64,000 bases of DNA, taken from Stappia sp. ES.058 (GTDB lineage Bacteria; Pseudomonadota; Alphaproteobacteria; Rhizobiales; Stappiaceae). Location of the stretch: assembly GCF_900105595.1 (NCBI RefSeq), contig NZ_LT629784.1, positions 2,294,001-2,358,000 of the forward strand. Direction: 5' to 3'. The position numbers and the translations under genes are program-made. The notes beneath the pieces are model-generated. The model was not told the DNA's origin, did no database searches, and saw only the letters and a program-made list of their open reading frames with translations. This document shows positions 34,170-42,715 of this stretch, one piece after another. The first letter of the stretch is position 1. Each line of letters opens with the position of its first letter.

Positions 34170-35202
34170 ACGCCACCGACCGCTGAAATCGCCTGAACTC
34201 CAGGGGAGAGCACCCCATCCAGCGACGAAAGGCCCTCGTGAAGCTTGCATGATCCTCGTAGCCGAGCAGCAGGGCAACCTCCATGATGGGAAGGGTCGTC
34301 TCATGCAGGAGGCTTACCGCCCGCTCGTTTCGGACGATGGTCACGATGTCGCGGTAGGAATATCCCTTTTCCAGAAGCTGTCGTTGCAGGCTCCGCACGC
34401 TGAGGCCCGCCATCCGCGCCGCGCCCTCGATGTCCGTCCGCCCGTCGAGCAGGCGAAGTGCGGCGATTGCCGACAAGGCCCGCGCCGGCTCGGGTGCGCG
34501 CGAAAGGGCATTGTCCGCGATCACCTCCCTCAACGTGAGGATCCTGGACGCCTCTTGCACTTTCCCCACCTTCCGGGTGTCGAGATCGCCGGGTTTGAAC
34601 GCAATCCCGGTTCCCTTGCGGCCGAAGCGGACGGGAACCTGCAACCGGTCTTCCATCAGGTGGGCATCGCTGTCCCGCTGATAGGGAACCTCGATCCATT
34701 CCGGCAGCCAGCCCGGCGCGAGAAACAGCCTGGCAATGATGATCATCGGGCCGATCAGGTGGTCGATATGCTGCACGGCCGACTGTCCGGGCTGCTGTTT
34801 GACGTGGCGCCAGAGCGTGGCCGTTGCACCTTCAACGAGCTCCAGCCTGCCATCGGAGGCATGGGCCCAAAAGGTCAGGTTGTAGCGTCGGATCGCTTTG
34901 CCCAGCGTGTCCGCCATGGCGCCATAGCGCCCCCACAGGCCGTACCCCCACGCCTTCTGCATCTCGAACCCGATCTCGAGGCCGAAGGTCCGGTCGCCGA
35001 GTTCGTGTCCGCATCGCTCGAAAAGACTGATCATGGCCGGAAGGGGAACCGGAGTCTGCGGTGCCCCGATGACGTCCACGGGAAGCCCCGCCCTCTCGAA
35101 AACCCGCCAGAGGGCCCGTTCGCCGGCTCGTTGCTCAAAGATCGAAGGCAGGGGACCGAAACCGCTGGCCCTGACCAAGAGTATCGACCCGCTATCGCTC
35201 AT
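34162..35202 (-). CDS. AraC-family transcriptional regulator
   Basis: 346 residues from ATG 35202; the longer frame upstream does not look like the family. The N-terminal two thirds match the Arabinose_bd (ArgR/OruR-like) sensing domain, with FGLEIGFEMQKAWGYGLWGR. The C-terminus has both helix-turn-helix units: GRTDIEGAARMAGLSVRSLQRQL and MEVALLLGYEDHASFTRAFRRWMGCSPLEFR. Regulators of this type usually activate nearby genes on a small-molecule cue. Its neighbours on the same strand are a barrel protein, a SnoaL-like protein and a DUF1254 protein. Confidence 0.92.
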   Translation of the reverse strand: MSDSGSILLVRASGFGPLPSIFEQRAGERALWRVFERAGLPVDVIGAPQTPVPLPAMISLFERCGHELGDRTFGLEIGFEMQKAWGYGLWGRYGAMADTLGKAIRRYNLTFWAHASDGRLELVEGATATLWRHVKQQPGQSAVQHIDHLIGPMIIIARLFLAPGWLPEWIEVPYQRDSDAHLMEDRLQVPVRFGRKGTGIAFKPGDLDTRKVGKVQEASRILTLREVIADNALSRAPEPARALSAIAALRLLDGRTDIEGAARMAGLSVRSLQRQLLEKGYSYRDIVTIVRNERAVSLLHETTLPIMEVALLLGYEDHASFTRAFRRWMGCSPLEFRRFQRSVALA

Positions 35203-35442
35203 CGGCCCCGCCGCGCTGGAGGTGTATTGGAGAACCCGGGGCGGATCCTGATAGCGCTCACCCTTCCGCGCAAGTGAAAAAACGGCTCGCGGAAGGGGTG
35301 TCCTTCGCCTGTGCCTGCAGGTCCGATGAAAACGACACGATGCGAACAGGCCCTCCAAAAGTCGGGATCCGCTCGCCCCGGCCTGCGGAAGGACACGTCG
35401 CGTCGAGACTTTCACATGCCTGCTTTTGCGCGTGTTCCGGGT

Positions 35443-36030
35443 TTACTTCTCCGGGACCGGTGCGTCCGGGAAGTCATGCCAGCGCTCAATCTTCCAGCCA
35501 TCCTCTCCCTTCACCAGCCAGCCTTCATAGTTGAGGCTCGACACGGCGGTGAAGGTCTTGCCGTCCTTGGCGTTGGTCAGAAGTCCGGCGACACTGACGT
35601 GCGCGGTATCGGCGGTCTGTTCCAGGAACAGGATGTTCGACATCAGGTGCCGGCGCTGGTTGCCGGAGGAGCTGAACTGCTTCATCCGCTCCCGCCAGAA
35701 CGTGCGGAAGCCCTCTCCGGTGAAGGACACGGCCCCCGCCCCCGGAACGCCGGCGACGAACACGACATCGTCCGTGAACAGCTTGAACCAGGCGTCGGCC
35801 TCGTAGTTGTCGTAGGCGAAGGAATAGGCGTAGAGCAGATTGGCGATCGCCAGCCGGTCGGCGGCGTCGAAGTCGACGGCCCCCGGATTGCCGTTCGGCG
35901 CATAGGTCCGAAGCGCCTTGGCGTCCTTGGCGATGCTGGCGCCTTCCGGCAGCGCGGTCTCGGCAAGCGCCGCCAGCGGGGCTGCGGCGAGCAGGGACCC
36001 GATCACGGCGAGGGGGATGAGCTGTTTCAT
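35443..36030 (-). CDS. Secreted SnoaL-like (NTF2-fold) protein
   Basis: 195 residues from ATG 36030; the frame is open further but the signal peptide MKQLIPLAVIGSLLAAAPLAA begins here and ends near ALAE. The mature part has the NTF2/SnoaL cone: DRLAIANLLYAYSFAYDNYEADAWFKLFTDDVVF, FRTFWRERMKQF, RRHLMSNILF. The fold holds small hydrophobic ligands and includes isomerases, dehydratases and dioxygenase subunits. The export signal is unusual for catalytic members. It lies 105 bases after the DUF1254 gene, possibly in the same transcript. Confidence 0.83.
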   Translation of the reverse strand: MKQLIPLAVIGSLLAAAPLAALAETALPEGASIAKDAKALRTYAPNGNPGAVDFDAADRLAIANLLYAYSFAYDNYEADAWFKLFTDDVVFVAGVPGAGAVSFTGEGFRTFWRERMKQFSSSGNQRRHLMSNILFLEQTADTAHVSVAGLLTNAKDGKTFTAVSSLNYEGWLVKGEDGWKIERWHDFPDAPVPEK

Positions 36031-36135
36031 GTCTCTCTCACTTGGAACGTAACTCGGGAAAGTGTCCGGATGAACGAAAACGGATCCGGCGCAAGGCATC
36101 CGGATCCGCTCGTGCGCAGTCCCTCGGGCCGGTTG

Positions 36136-37608
36136 CTATTGTGCCGTATGGACCGAGAGTTTGCCAACCTTGGTGATTGCCGGCGGCGCCCATTTTCCGA
36201 TCAGGACCGGAGGCTTGGGGGCGTAGAGCCGCATGGTCACGTTGAACGGACCGTCCGGGGCCGGCAGCCAGTTGGCTTCCTTGTCCTTGCCGGGGCTCTC
36301 ATGCTGGAAGTAGAGGTCGAGCGAACCGTCCGGGTTCTTCTGCATCGGCATCCAGCTTGAGAGAGCGAAGCGGTTCAGGCTGTTGGCGACCTGGTAGCCG
36401 TCGTTGTCGTAGATCGTGACGGACCAGAAGGCATTGACCGGCGGAATGTCGGCCGCATCGAAATGCAGGACATAATCGTTGGATCCGTCGAGCGGGTTGC
36501 CATCGCTGTCTGTCATGGCGATCGGGTAGACGGCGTCCTCCGGCAGGTTTGCCCCGAGACCGAGCTGGGCCATGAGCGCCCGCTTGAGATAATAGGAGCC
36601 ATAGACGCCCACCATCTCGACGTCCATCGACCACTGGTTCACGACATTCGAGATGCGCGGGCTCTTCCAGGCCATCAGCTTCTGCGCCGTGACGGGCGCG
36701 TCCTTGAGCGCGGACTGCACGATCGGGCTTGCCGAAGCAAAGTCGAAGCTCTCGCCCTCCTCGAACCCGAGACGGGACATACGCGCCAGAATCGGCTGGT
36801 CGGTGTTGTGCGGCGGCTCGACCTTCATCAGTTCCATGCCGTAGGTGAAGTATTCCTTGCCGGCCATAGAATCGACCTGCTTCTTCGGCGGCGTCTTCGT
36901 ATCGACGGTCGGATCCGGCGCGTAGGGTGGCTCGGAAACCTTCTGCCCCCATTTGGACAGCGGCGTCACCTTGTAGCCGGCCTGGATCTTGTGGACGGCC
37001 TCGTAGTCGGCGGGTCCGTCCGTCTTGGTCCGTCCGATGATCCAGACATGGTTCGTCGGGGCCTTGATGAGCTGAGTCTCCTCGGGAAGGTCGAGTTTTC
37101 CGGCGAAATCCTTGCCGAGCTCCGCGCCGTCCGCCGGCTCCCAGCCGGGGCCGGTGACCAGGAAGGTCGCGGCCTGCGTTCCGGTGGTCCGCGAGCCCGG
37201 CGACGCGAAGACATTCGTCCACATGTCGAGCATCGGCAGGAGATAGTAGCGTCCGTTGGTGTCGGGCGCGGAAACGATCATCGGTTCCTTCTGGAGATCG
37301 AGGAACGTCGAGGAATAGAGCGTGTCGAAATTGGGTCGCACGACCGACTTTTCATCGGCCGTGGGATAGGCCGGAATGTTGGCGAACCAGTTCTCGTAGC
37401 CGCCCATGGACCCGGGACCGGCCTTGATGGTGACCAGTTGCCTTCGCGTCAGGTCCATGGTGATGAGCGGATACAGGTAGAGATAGGCTTCGACCGCGAT
37501 CTCGTTCGCTTCCGCCTGAGTGAGGTCCTTCGCCTGTGCGAAACCGCCTCCGGCCATGGTGACGGACGTCGCGAACATGACGCCTGCAAGTGCCGCCTTT
37601 ATCTTCAA
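36136..37608 (-). CDS. Secreted DUF1254/DUF1214 protein
   Basis: 490 residues from TTG 37608, chosen because GGAG lies seven bases upstream and the signal peptide (KIKAALAGVMFATSVTMAGG, cleaved near FAQAKD) starts there. The DUF1254 part has AVEAYLYLYPLITMDLTRRQ and VVRPNFDTLYSSTFLDL; the DUF1214 part ends with NAFWSVTIYDNDGYQV, YFQHESPG and WLPAPDGPFNVTMRLYAP. The family is widespread and of unknown function, often exported and controlled by stress or lipid cues. An upstream motif is shared with the barrel-protein gene. Confidence 0.9.
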   Translation of the reverse strand: MKIKAALAGVMFATSVTMAGGGFAQAKDLTQAEANEIAVEAYLYLYPLITMDLTRRQLVTIKAGPGSMGGYENWFANIPAYPTADEKSVVRPNFDTLYSSTFLDLQKEPMIVSAPDTNGRYYLLPMLDMWTNVFASPGSRTTGTQAATFLVTGPGWEPADGAELGKDFAGKLDLPEETQLIKAPTNHVWIIGRTKTDGPADYEAVHKIQAGYKVTPLSKWGQKVSEPPYAPDPTVDTKTPPKKQVDSMAGKEYFTYGMELMKVEPPHNTDQPILARMSRLGFEEGESFDFASASPIVQSALKDAPVTAQKLMAWKSPRISNVVNQWSMDVEMVGVYGSYYLKRALMAQLGLGANLPEDAVYPIAMTDSDGNPLDGSNDYVLHFDAADIPPVNAFWSVTIYDNDGYQVANSLNRFALSSWMPMQKNPDGSLDLYFQHESPGKDKEANWLPAPDGPFNVTMRLYAPKPPVLIGKWAPPAITKVGKLSVHTAQ

Positions 37609-37838
37609 TTTTAATCTCCAGGTCTGAGCATTGCCCGATATCCCGGAACGTCGACGGCAGCGGTATCCTGAAGGATGCATCCGATAAAGCCTCGACGCCG
37701 GCGCGCCAGGGCCGTCACATGCTGCCACGGGAAAAACCGGCCGGCGGTTGCCAGCGTCTTTCAGGCGACACTCCTCGCGTATCCGAAGCTGCCATCGGGA
37801 CCCGGGAAGGAAGAGTGTGGGCGCAATCGGAGCGGACA

Positions 37839-37857
37839 TGCTTTGCATTTTCCGCCA
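37839..37857. promoter_or_regulatory. Shared motif, copy 2 (upstream of the DUF1254 gene)
   Basis: TGCTTTGCATTTTCCGCCA differs from copy 1 at one of 19 bases, and AAATCGCC follows at similar distance. It stands about 230 bases before the TTG start of the DUF1254 gene and about 150 bases before the divergent dioxygenase-like gene. It is in the same orientation relative to its minus-strand target as copy 1. Confidence 0.45.
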
Positions 37858-38005
37858 GGACAACGGCTGCACCTAAAATCGCCGTGCATATCGAGAGGTG
37901 CAGCGCCCCCTCGACCTTCTCCTCATCCGCACCACATTCCCTCGCGTAGGATGTGAGCGCGGATCGCCTCCCCCGATACCGCGCCCAACCACAGGAGCGA
38001 GCGAG

Positions 38006-38521
38006 ATGACGAGCCTTTTCCACCCCACCCGCCGCACCGTTTTGCTTGGCGGCGCGGCCGTTGCAGGCACAGCGCTTGCGGCGGGCGCGTCCCGCCTCGT
38101 CGCGCCGGCCCAGGCCAAAGGCGTTGCGCCGACACCCTCGATGCGCGGCGGGGCCAACAACTACCTTCCCGGCGCGCCGGTCGTGGCGCGGATCGGCAAC
38201 GGCGGTTTCCTGATGCGGGGCACCGTGCTGCGCGCCGGCGACGGTGCGCCACTTGCCGGCATGCGCATCCAGATCTGGGCGCATACGACGGAAGGTCACG
38301 AGCGCGACCCGCACAGCCACGGTGCGACGCTGACGGATGAAAACGGCGAATTCCGCATGGACATGCCGCAGATCGTGCCGGCCTTCGGCCAGCCGCACGG
38401 TCATCTCGCCTATGACGCCGAGCAGGACGGCAAGGGCTTCAGGACCGTCTTCCTGCGCCCGGTCATGTCAAGCGCCGACGAGACGACGCTTGCAGCGCAC
38501 TTCGTGCTCGAGCCGGCCTGA
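38006..38521 (+). CDS. Exported intradiol-dioxygenase-like protein (Tat signal)
   Basis: 171 residues from ATG 38006 with AGGAGCGAG upstream. The N-terminus is a twin-arginine signal (HPTRRTVLLGGAAVAGTALA), ending near AQAKG, so a folded cofactor-bearing protein is exported. The mature part matches the core of intradiol ring-cleavage dioxygenases: FLMRGTVLRAGDGAPLAGMRIQIWAH, DENGEFRMDMP, FGQPHGHLAYD. It is shorter than true catechol dioxygenases, and only some of the expected Tyr/His iron ligands can be seen, so catalysis is uncertain. It sits five bases before a ferric-reductase-like membrane gene. Confidence 0.85.
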   Translation: MTSLFHPTRRTVLLGGAAVAGTALAAGASRLVAPAQAKGVAPTPSMRGGANNYLPGAPVVARIGNGGFLMRGTVLRAGDGAPLAGMRIQIWAHTTEGHERDPHSHGATLTDENGEFRMDMPQIVPAFGQPHGHLAYDAEQDGKGFRTVFLRPVMSSADETTLAAHFVLEPA

Positions 38522-38526
38522 TCCCC

Positions 38527-39138
38527 ATGGTGCGTGCACGCGCGGCTCTCGTCTGGGCCGCCCTCGCCGTCGCGATTGCCGTGCCGCTCGCCATCGCGGC
38601 GACAAGCCCGCTGCTTGCCTGGCGCCAGCCGGTCTATATCGTCGCGGGCCTTGCCGGCGTCGTCGCCCTGGCGCTGATGCTCGTCCAGCCGCTTCTTGCC
38701 GGCGGCGCCCTGCCCGGCCTCCCGTCGCCGAAAGGACGAAGGGTACATCGCTGGGTCGGGGCTTTGCTGATTGCTGCGGTCCTGGCCCATGTCATCGGAC
38801 TTTGGCTCACCAGTCCGCCGGACGTGATCGATGCGCTTCTCTTTGCCTCGCCGACCCCGTTTTCCGCCTGGGGCGTGATTGCCATGTGGGCGCTGTTCGC
38901 CGCCGGCCTTTTGGCCGCGCTGCGCCATCGGCTGCGCATCCGCCCCAGGGTCTTTCGGCTGGCGCACACCGGACTCGTGGCGGTTGTCATTGCCGGCAGC
39001 GTGGTGCACGCCCTGCTGATCGAGGGAACGATGGGCGATATCTCAAAGGCGGTCTTATGCGCCTTGGCAGCGCTTGCCTTTGTTAAGACAGTCGCGGATC
39101 TGCGCACGTGGCGGCTGCTGGTCCGCCGCAGATCGTGA
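38527..39138 (+). CDS. Ferric-reductase-like six-helix membrane protein
   Basis: 203 residues with about six membrane helices. Histidines in RRVHRWVGALLIAAVLAHVIGLW and FRLAHTGLVAVVIAGSVVHALL are spaced on helices as in the heme-binding ferric reductase-like domain. Such proteins carry electrons across the inner membrane through b-type heme. With the exported dioxygenase-like protein directly upstream, a heme membrane protein passing electrons to a periplasmic iron protein is a reasonable inference. Confidence 0.83.
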   Translation: MVRARAALVWAALAVAIAVPLAIAATSPLLAWRQPVYIVAGLAGVVALALMLVQPLLAGGALPGLPSPKGRRVHRWVGALLIAAVLAHVIGLWLTSPPDVIDALLFASPTPFSAWGVIAMWALFAAGLLAALRHRLRIRPRVFRLAHTGLVAVVIAGSVVHALLIEGTMGDISKAVLCALAALAFVKTVADLRTWRLLVRRRS

Positions 39139-39157
39139 ACGCGCGGGCGCCCTGCCC

Positions 39158-39421
39158 TCACTTGATCGACAGGATGTAGCGCAGCACCGCCGCCACCGCC
39201 TCATAGAGTTCTATGGGGATTTCTTCGTCAATCTCGATCTGCGCCAGCGCCTGGACGAGGGCGGCGTCTTCCTCGATCGGGACACCATGTGCGGCGGCCG
39301 TCTCCAGGATGCGCGCCGCAACCTCCCCGCGCCCCTTTGCCGTGACGCGAGGCGCGCCGGAATTGTCATAGCGAAGCGCCACCGCCATGGCCTTGGGAGG
39401 TATCTCGGGAGGCTCGCTCAT
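39158..39421 (-). CDS. FlhB C-terminal-like protein (export-switch domain only)
   Basis: 87 residues from ATG 39421, overlapping the stop of the fliK-like gene (ATGA). AVALRYDNSGAPRVTAKG and EEDAALVQAL..IEIDEEIPIELYEAVAAVLRYI match the cytoplasmic C-terminal domain of FlhB/YscU. The membrane part and the NPTH autocleavage site are absent, as in the small FlhX/FhlB-type proteins. Those are thought to influence export of flagellar substrates. No other flagellar genes lie near. Confidence 0.88.
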   Translation of the reverse strand: MSEPPEIPPKAMAVALRYDNSGAPRVTAKGRGEVAARILETAAAHGVPIEEDAALVQALAQIEIDEEIPIELYEAVAAVLRYILSIK

Positions 39422-40647
39422 GACACGCGGTCCACATACTGGCCGGAGGCCGCCGGCGGATTGCCGGGAAGCCCGGGCAGCACACGAAGCTCGACCACCT
39501 CGAGCCCGGACGCCCACAGCATTTCGCGAAGGTCCGAAAGGTTTTCGGAGAGAGCGGACGCGGTCTCCCCGCGCTCGGCCCAAAGCGTTGCGAAGAGGCG
39601 CGTGCCATCCAGCCCGACGACCGCTTCAACCGGACCGCTTTCGCCCGTATCGATGCCAAAGCGCACCCGCCACGCGGGATGCTCCCCCTCGCCGTCGTGA
39701 CCGGGCGTGTCGTCGCGCCCGATCTGCAGGCTGATCACTCCCGTCCCGGCTGCAGACGCGAAGGGAAGATCGAGCGTGCGATCGAATGTCGTCCCGTCGC
39801 CGGCCCCATTGCCATCGCCCAGCACACCGAGCGAGGTGAGGCCGGATAGCCGCACGCGTGCAAGTGCTGCATCGCTCTTGCCAAGCAGCAGCAAGGCCGC
39901 GATCGTCAGGTCGCCGCGCGACAACGCCTGGACCAGGTCCGCACTGGCGCGCCCTGGCGGGTGTGCTTGCGGATGACGGGAAAGGCTCGGCGGTGCCGGC
40001 GGCGTTCCCTCCCGTGCGATCCCCTCTCCGCCCCTGGCAGATGCGCGCAGGGCCTCTCCGAGATCCTTCAGCACGGCCGGCAGGCCGCCACGCGCGCCCT
40101 CGCCTTTTGGCGAACCGGCCGCGATCGCAATCGCGCGTTTCAGTCGCGCGCCGTCGAGCTTGCCGTCCGCCACAAGCCGAAGGCCGAACAACGCAGCCAT
40201 CGCCGTCAGCACGGGCTGCGGCAAGGCGGCGGACGCAGGGGATGCAGTTGCAGCGGAAAGACCTGAAAACAGCGGTGCGAGACCATCCTGCCGGGCAGCC
40301 AGATCGGCGGCCATCGTAGAAAGACGCTGAAACGCCACATCCCCGCGCGGCGCGGCGGCAGACATTTGAGCCCCCTGACCCGGCACGTCGTCGGCAGCCG
40401 CGCTGACCTGATACGACAGCGCGCCGTCCGGTCCGCGCCCGACATGCAACGCCACCCGCGCGCCGACGGGAAACATCTGCTGTCCCGCTACGTCGAGTTG
40501 AAGATTGCCCGAAACAAGACGCATGACACCATCCGTCATGTGACGCGCCACACGCATGGCGATCACGTCGCCAACCGATAGCGGCGGAAGCCGTGTGACG
40601 GGCGTAACGGCGACGACGCCCGTCGGGGTCGACACGCGCGAGACCAT
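39418..40647 (-). CDS. FliK-like hook-length control protein
   Basis: 409 residues from ATG 40647 (a GTG two codons earlier is also in frame). The long Ala/Gly/Pro-rich central region is typical of FliK rulers, and the C-terminal domain (HPAWRVRFGIDTGESGPVEA, LFATLWAERGETASALSENLSDLREML, GLEVVELRVLPG) is the Flg_hook globular fold that contacts FlhB. It is coupled by a 4-base overlap to a gene for the FlhB C-terminal domain, the very partner of FliK, but outside a flagellar cluster. Confidence 0.83.
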   Translation of the reverse strand: MVSRVSTPTGVVAVTPVTRLPPLSVGDVIAMRVARHMTDGVMRLVSGNLQLDVAGQQMFPVGARVALHVGRGPDGALSYQVSAAADDVPGQGAQMSAAAPRGDVAFQRLSTMAADLAARQDGLAPLFSGLSAATASPASAALPQPVLTAMAALFGLRLVADGKLDGARLKRAIAIAAGSPKGEGARGGLPAVLKDLGEALRASARGGEGIAREGTPPAPPSLSRHPQAHPPGRASADLVQALSRGDLTIAALLLLGKSDAALARVRLSGLTSLGVLGDGNGAGDGTTFDRTLDLPFASAAGTGVISLQIGRDDTPGHDGEGEHPAWRVRFGIDTGESGPVEAVVGLDGTRLFATLWAERGETASALSENLSDLREMLWASGLEVVELRVLPGLPGNPPAASGQYVDRVS

Positions 40648-40828
40648 CGTCACTCTCCAGCGTATGCGCTCCTGAACTTTAAGATCTTACCAGATTCGGC
40701 ACAAAAGGGAGGGAAAGCGCGCAGGGTTTGATCTGGCTCAATTCGTTTCATTTGCAACTATTTCAGAGTGGGAGCAATCATGGGTGGCGCCGGCAGGGTG
40801 CCGGCAGCGCATCGCAAGGGAGACAGAC

Positions 40829-41083
40829 ATGGGATATCTGAAGCGGCTTGACGAACGGGCTGGCCTGATGGGCCGGATGATGCGGACCGTCGGGGCGACC
40901 GAGGGCATGCCGGCCGACATCACGCTTGCCAACAGCCTGCGTGCTGCCGCGAACCGCTGCCTTGGGTGCGAGTGCCCGGGCGAATGCGCAAGCTGGCTGG
41001 ACGCGCATGCCGATGGCGCCGAGAAAACGCCCGACTACTGCCCGAACGGCGATCTCTTTGCTGAGTGGAGCGCGCAGCGCTGA
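40829..41083 (+). CDS. DUF6455 small cysteine-containing protein
   Basis: 84 residues from ATG 40829 with AAGGGA upstream. The sequence has a GLMGRMMRTVGA helix, then RAAANRCLGCECPGECASWLD with four cysteines, and CPNGDLF. This is the DUF6455 family of small alphaproteobacterial proteins. The Cys pattern suggests metal or redox chemistry. No operon partner is obvious. Confidence 0.85.
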   Translation: MGYLKRLDERAGLMGRMMRTVGATEGMPADITLANSLRAAANRCLGCECPGECASWLDAHADGAEKTPDYCPNGDLFAEWSAQR

Positions 41084-41159
41084 GTCGCGCAACATATGCA
41101 ATCGGAACCGGACACGGGGACCATTCCCGTGTCGCAGCCCGATCCGCGGCGTCCCGAAG

Positions 41160-41504
41160 TCAGTGCGACACCGACTTGGAAAAGACGTTGACGACGATGA
41201 CGCCGGCGATGATCAGGCCGAGACCGATCCAGGCCGCGAGATCCAGCGCCTGGCGGAACAGAATGATCCCCGCCAGCGATATCAGCACGATCCCCAGACC
41301 GCTCCACATCGCATAGGCCACGCCCACCGGCAACGTCCGGAGTGCGATCGACAGGCAATAGAACGCGGCAAGATAGCATCCGCCCATCACCAGCGTCGGC
41401 AGCGGACGGGTAAACTGCTGAGATTGCTGCAGCGCCGTCGTGCCGACGACCTCGAACACGATGGCAACGGCAAGCGCCACATAAGACACCGCGGCAGGCG
41501 ACAT
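41160..41504 (-). CDS. SMR-family multidrug efflux protein
   Basis: 114 residues and four membrane helices. YVALAVAIVFEVVGTTAL contains the membrane glutamate that couples proton and drug in EmrE-like proteins; YAMWSGLGIVLISLAGIILF and the final LGLIIAGVIVVNVFSK are also family-typical. It dimerises in the inner membrane and exports cationic compounds. Sug/Gdx-type guanidinium export is an alternative. Confidence 0.93.
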   Translation of the reverse strand: MSPAAVSYVALAVAIVFEVVGTTALQQSQQFTRPLPTLVMGGCYLAAFYCLSIALRTLPVGVAYAMWSGLGIVLISLAGIILFRQALDLAAWIGLGLIIAGVIVVNVFSKSVSH

Positions 41505-41576
41505 GGCACTTCCTCATTGACCGGACATGAAGCGACCCGCGCCCGGGTCGGGAAATGGAAACGCGTGAGCCAACGC

Positions 41577-41879
41577 CTAGCGCCCACCACGCATCCGGTT
41601 GCGCATGCCATACACAAAGGCCGCGGCAAGTGCTGCGCCGACAAAACGGAAAGGCATGACGGCCAACGGCCCACCATCGTAACCGCCAACCGGCGGGACG
41701 CCGCTCAGATTCAACGAGGCATCGAGCAGGACACTCAGGGCCGCGGCGGCAAAACCGGCGATGAGCAATTTCGCTCGCGCATCGGCAAACCAGCCCAGCA
41801 CCGCACCGATCATCAGCGCAAAGGGATTGACCAGGCCCGCAAGGCCGAAGAGGACGGAAATCGATTCTGCCGGTGTCAT
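41577..41879 (-). CDS. Small hypothetical membrane protein
   Basis: 100 residues from ATG 41879 (the frame is open further). Three hydrophobic helices can be seen: VLFGLAGLVNPFALMIGAVLG, LLIAGFAAAALSVLL and FVGAALAAAFVYG. No family is recognised. It ends 73 bases before the SMR gene start on the same strand and may be co-transcribed with it. Confidence 0.65.
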   Translation of the reverse strand: MTPAESISVLFGLAGLVNPFALMIGAVLGWFADARAKLLIAGFAAAALSVLLDASLNLSGVPPVGGYDGGPLAVMPFRFVGAALAAAFVYGMRNRMRGGR

Positions 41880-42049
41880 GACGCTTGTTTTAGAGCCAGA
41901 GAGGCAAAAAGGAAACGCGCCCGTTTGCTGAAATTCCGCTTTTTGCCCCAGCACCGCGGTTCGTCGGCAACACCGGCTGGCGAACCTGCCGCCACCCGCA
42001 CAAACCATCTTGATATTCACCGCGCGCCTGTCCATCTAAACCGTGTCTA

Positions 42050-42313
42050 GGGTCAGGACCTGTTGCTAAGACTGAAATGGCGTTCGAGATGACGAGAGAT
42101 GCAAGGAAAAGCCCGAAGAGCGGGACCGTTCCCCCGGTCGAGGGCTTTGACGCCGCAGGTCGACGTCAGCTCGAGCGTCCTTCGGATCGGGCGGATCCGC
42201 ACGGAATACCATGTCGCAATCCCTTGATAGGCTCCAGCCTTCCTGCGGGCTTGCTCCTCGTATCGGCACACATCCGCTCCGACCATCGCAGTCATAGCAA
42301 CAGGTCCTGAGCC
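42050..42313. mobile_element. MITE-like element with 30-bp inverted repeats
   Basis: A 264-base unit bounded by near-perfect inverted repeats: the left end starts GGGTCAGGACCTGTTGCTAA and the complement of the right end GGCTCAGGACCTGTTGCTAT, continuing with similar GACTG..ATGG. It is flanked by TA on both sides (42048-42049 and 42314-42315), consistent with a TA-type target duplication. No transposase gene fits inside. The ends recall IS5-group elements of Rhizobiales, from which it may be a non-autonomous derivative. Confidence 0.7.
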
Positions 42314-42457
42314 TAACCAATGGAGTTTTTGATGCGCGGACGCCGCGAGGCCCGATAGGGCCGGCCCGTATTTTGGGGGTCGGCCATGAAGATGCTCCCC
42401 TCCGCACGCGATCCAGGCTGCGGACAGCGGAGCCTTGCATCAAAATTCCGGACCATC

Positions 42458-42715
42458 ATGGACATTTCAAAAGCCGAGCAGCGGGTCCTTCACCTGCTTG
42501 CCCAGGGCGGACATGTGCTCGTTGAAAAGAACGAGCGCAACCGCATCACCGTCGCTTCCTGTGTCACACGTGAAGGCTGGCGGTCACCAGGGCTGGATTT
42601 GACCGTTTTCAGGAAGCTGAAACGACGGCGCTATATTGCGTCCTCTCAGGGTGGCCCCTATCAGATCACCCGCCTGGGGTTGCGGCGGGTGCGGGCCCAG
42701 CCGGACAACCGCTGA
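42458..42715 (+). CDS. yjhX: YjhX-family toxin
   Basis: 85 residues from ATG 42458. MDISKAEQRVLHLLAQGGHV, EGWRSPGLDLTVFRKLKRRRYI, PYQITRLGLRRVRAQPDNR follow the YjhX (UPF0386) family from end to end. In E. coli YjhX is reported as a toxin that inhibits topoisomerase I and is neutralised by the GNAT protein YjhQ. No YjhQ-like gene is adjacent here; the nearest GNAT genes are more than 2 kb away. Solo copies are frequent in alphaproteobacteria and may have another role. Confidence 0.9.
   Translation: MDISKAEQRVLHLLAQGGHVLVEKNERNRITVASCVTREGWRSPGLDLTVFRKLKRRRYIASSQGGPYQITRLGLRRVRAQPDNR

Noticed and set aside
32846..34213. 455-codon open frame on the minus strand
   Set aside because: It overlaps the gatB start and the outer-membrane protein in another frame, and its composition (Gly/Arg/His-rich) is that of a shadow frame.
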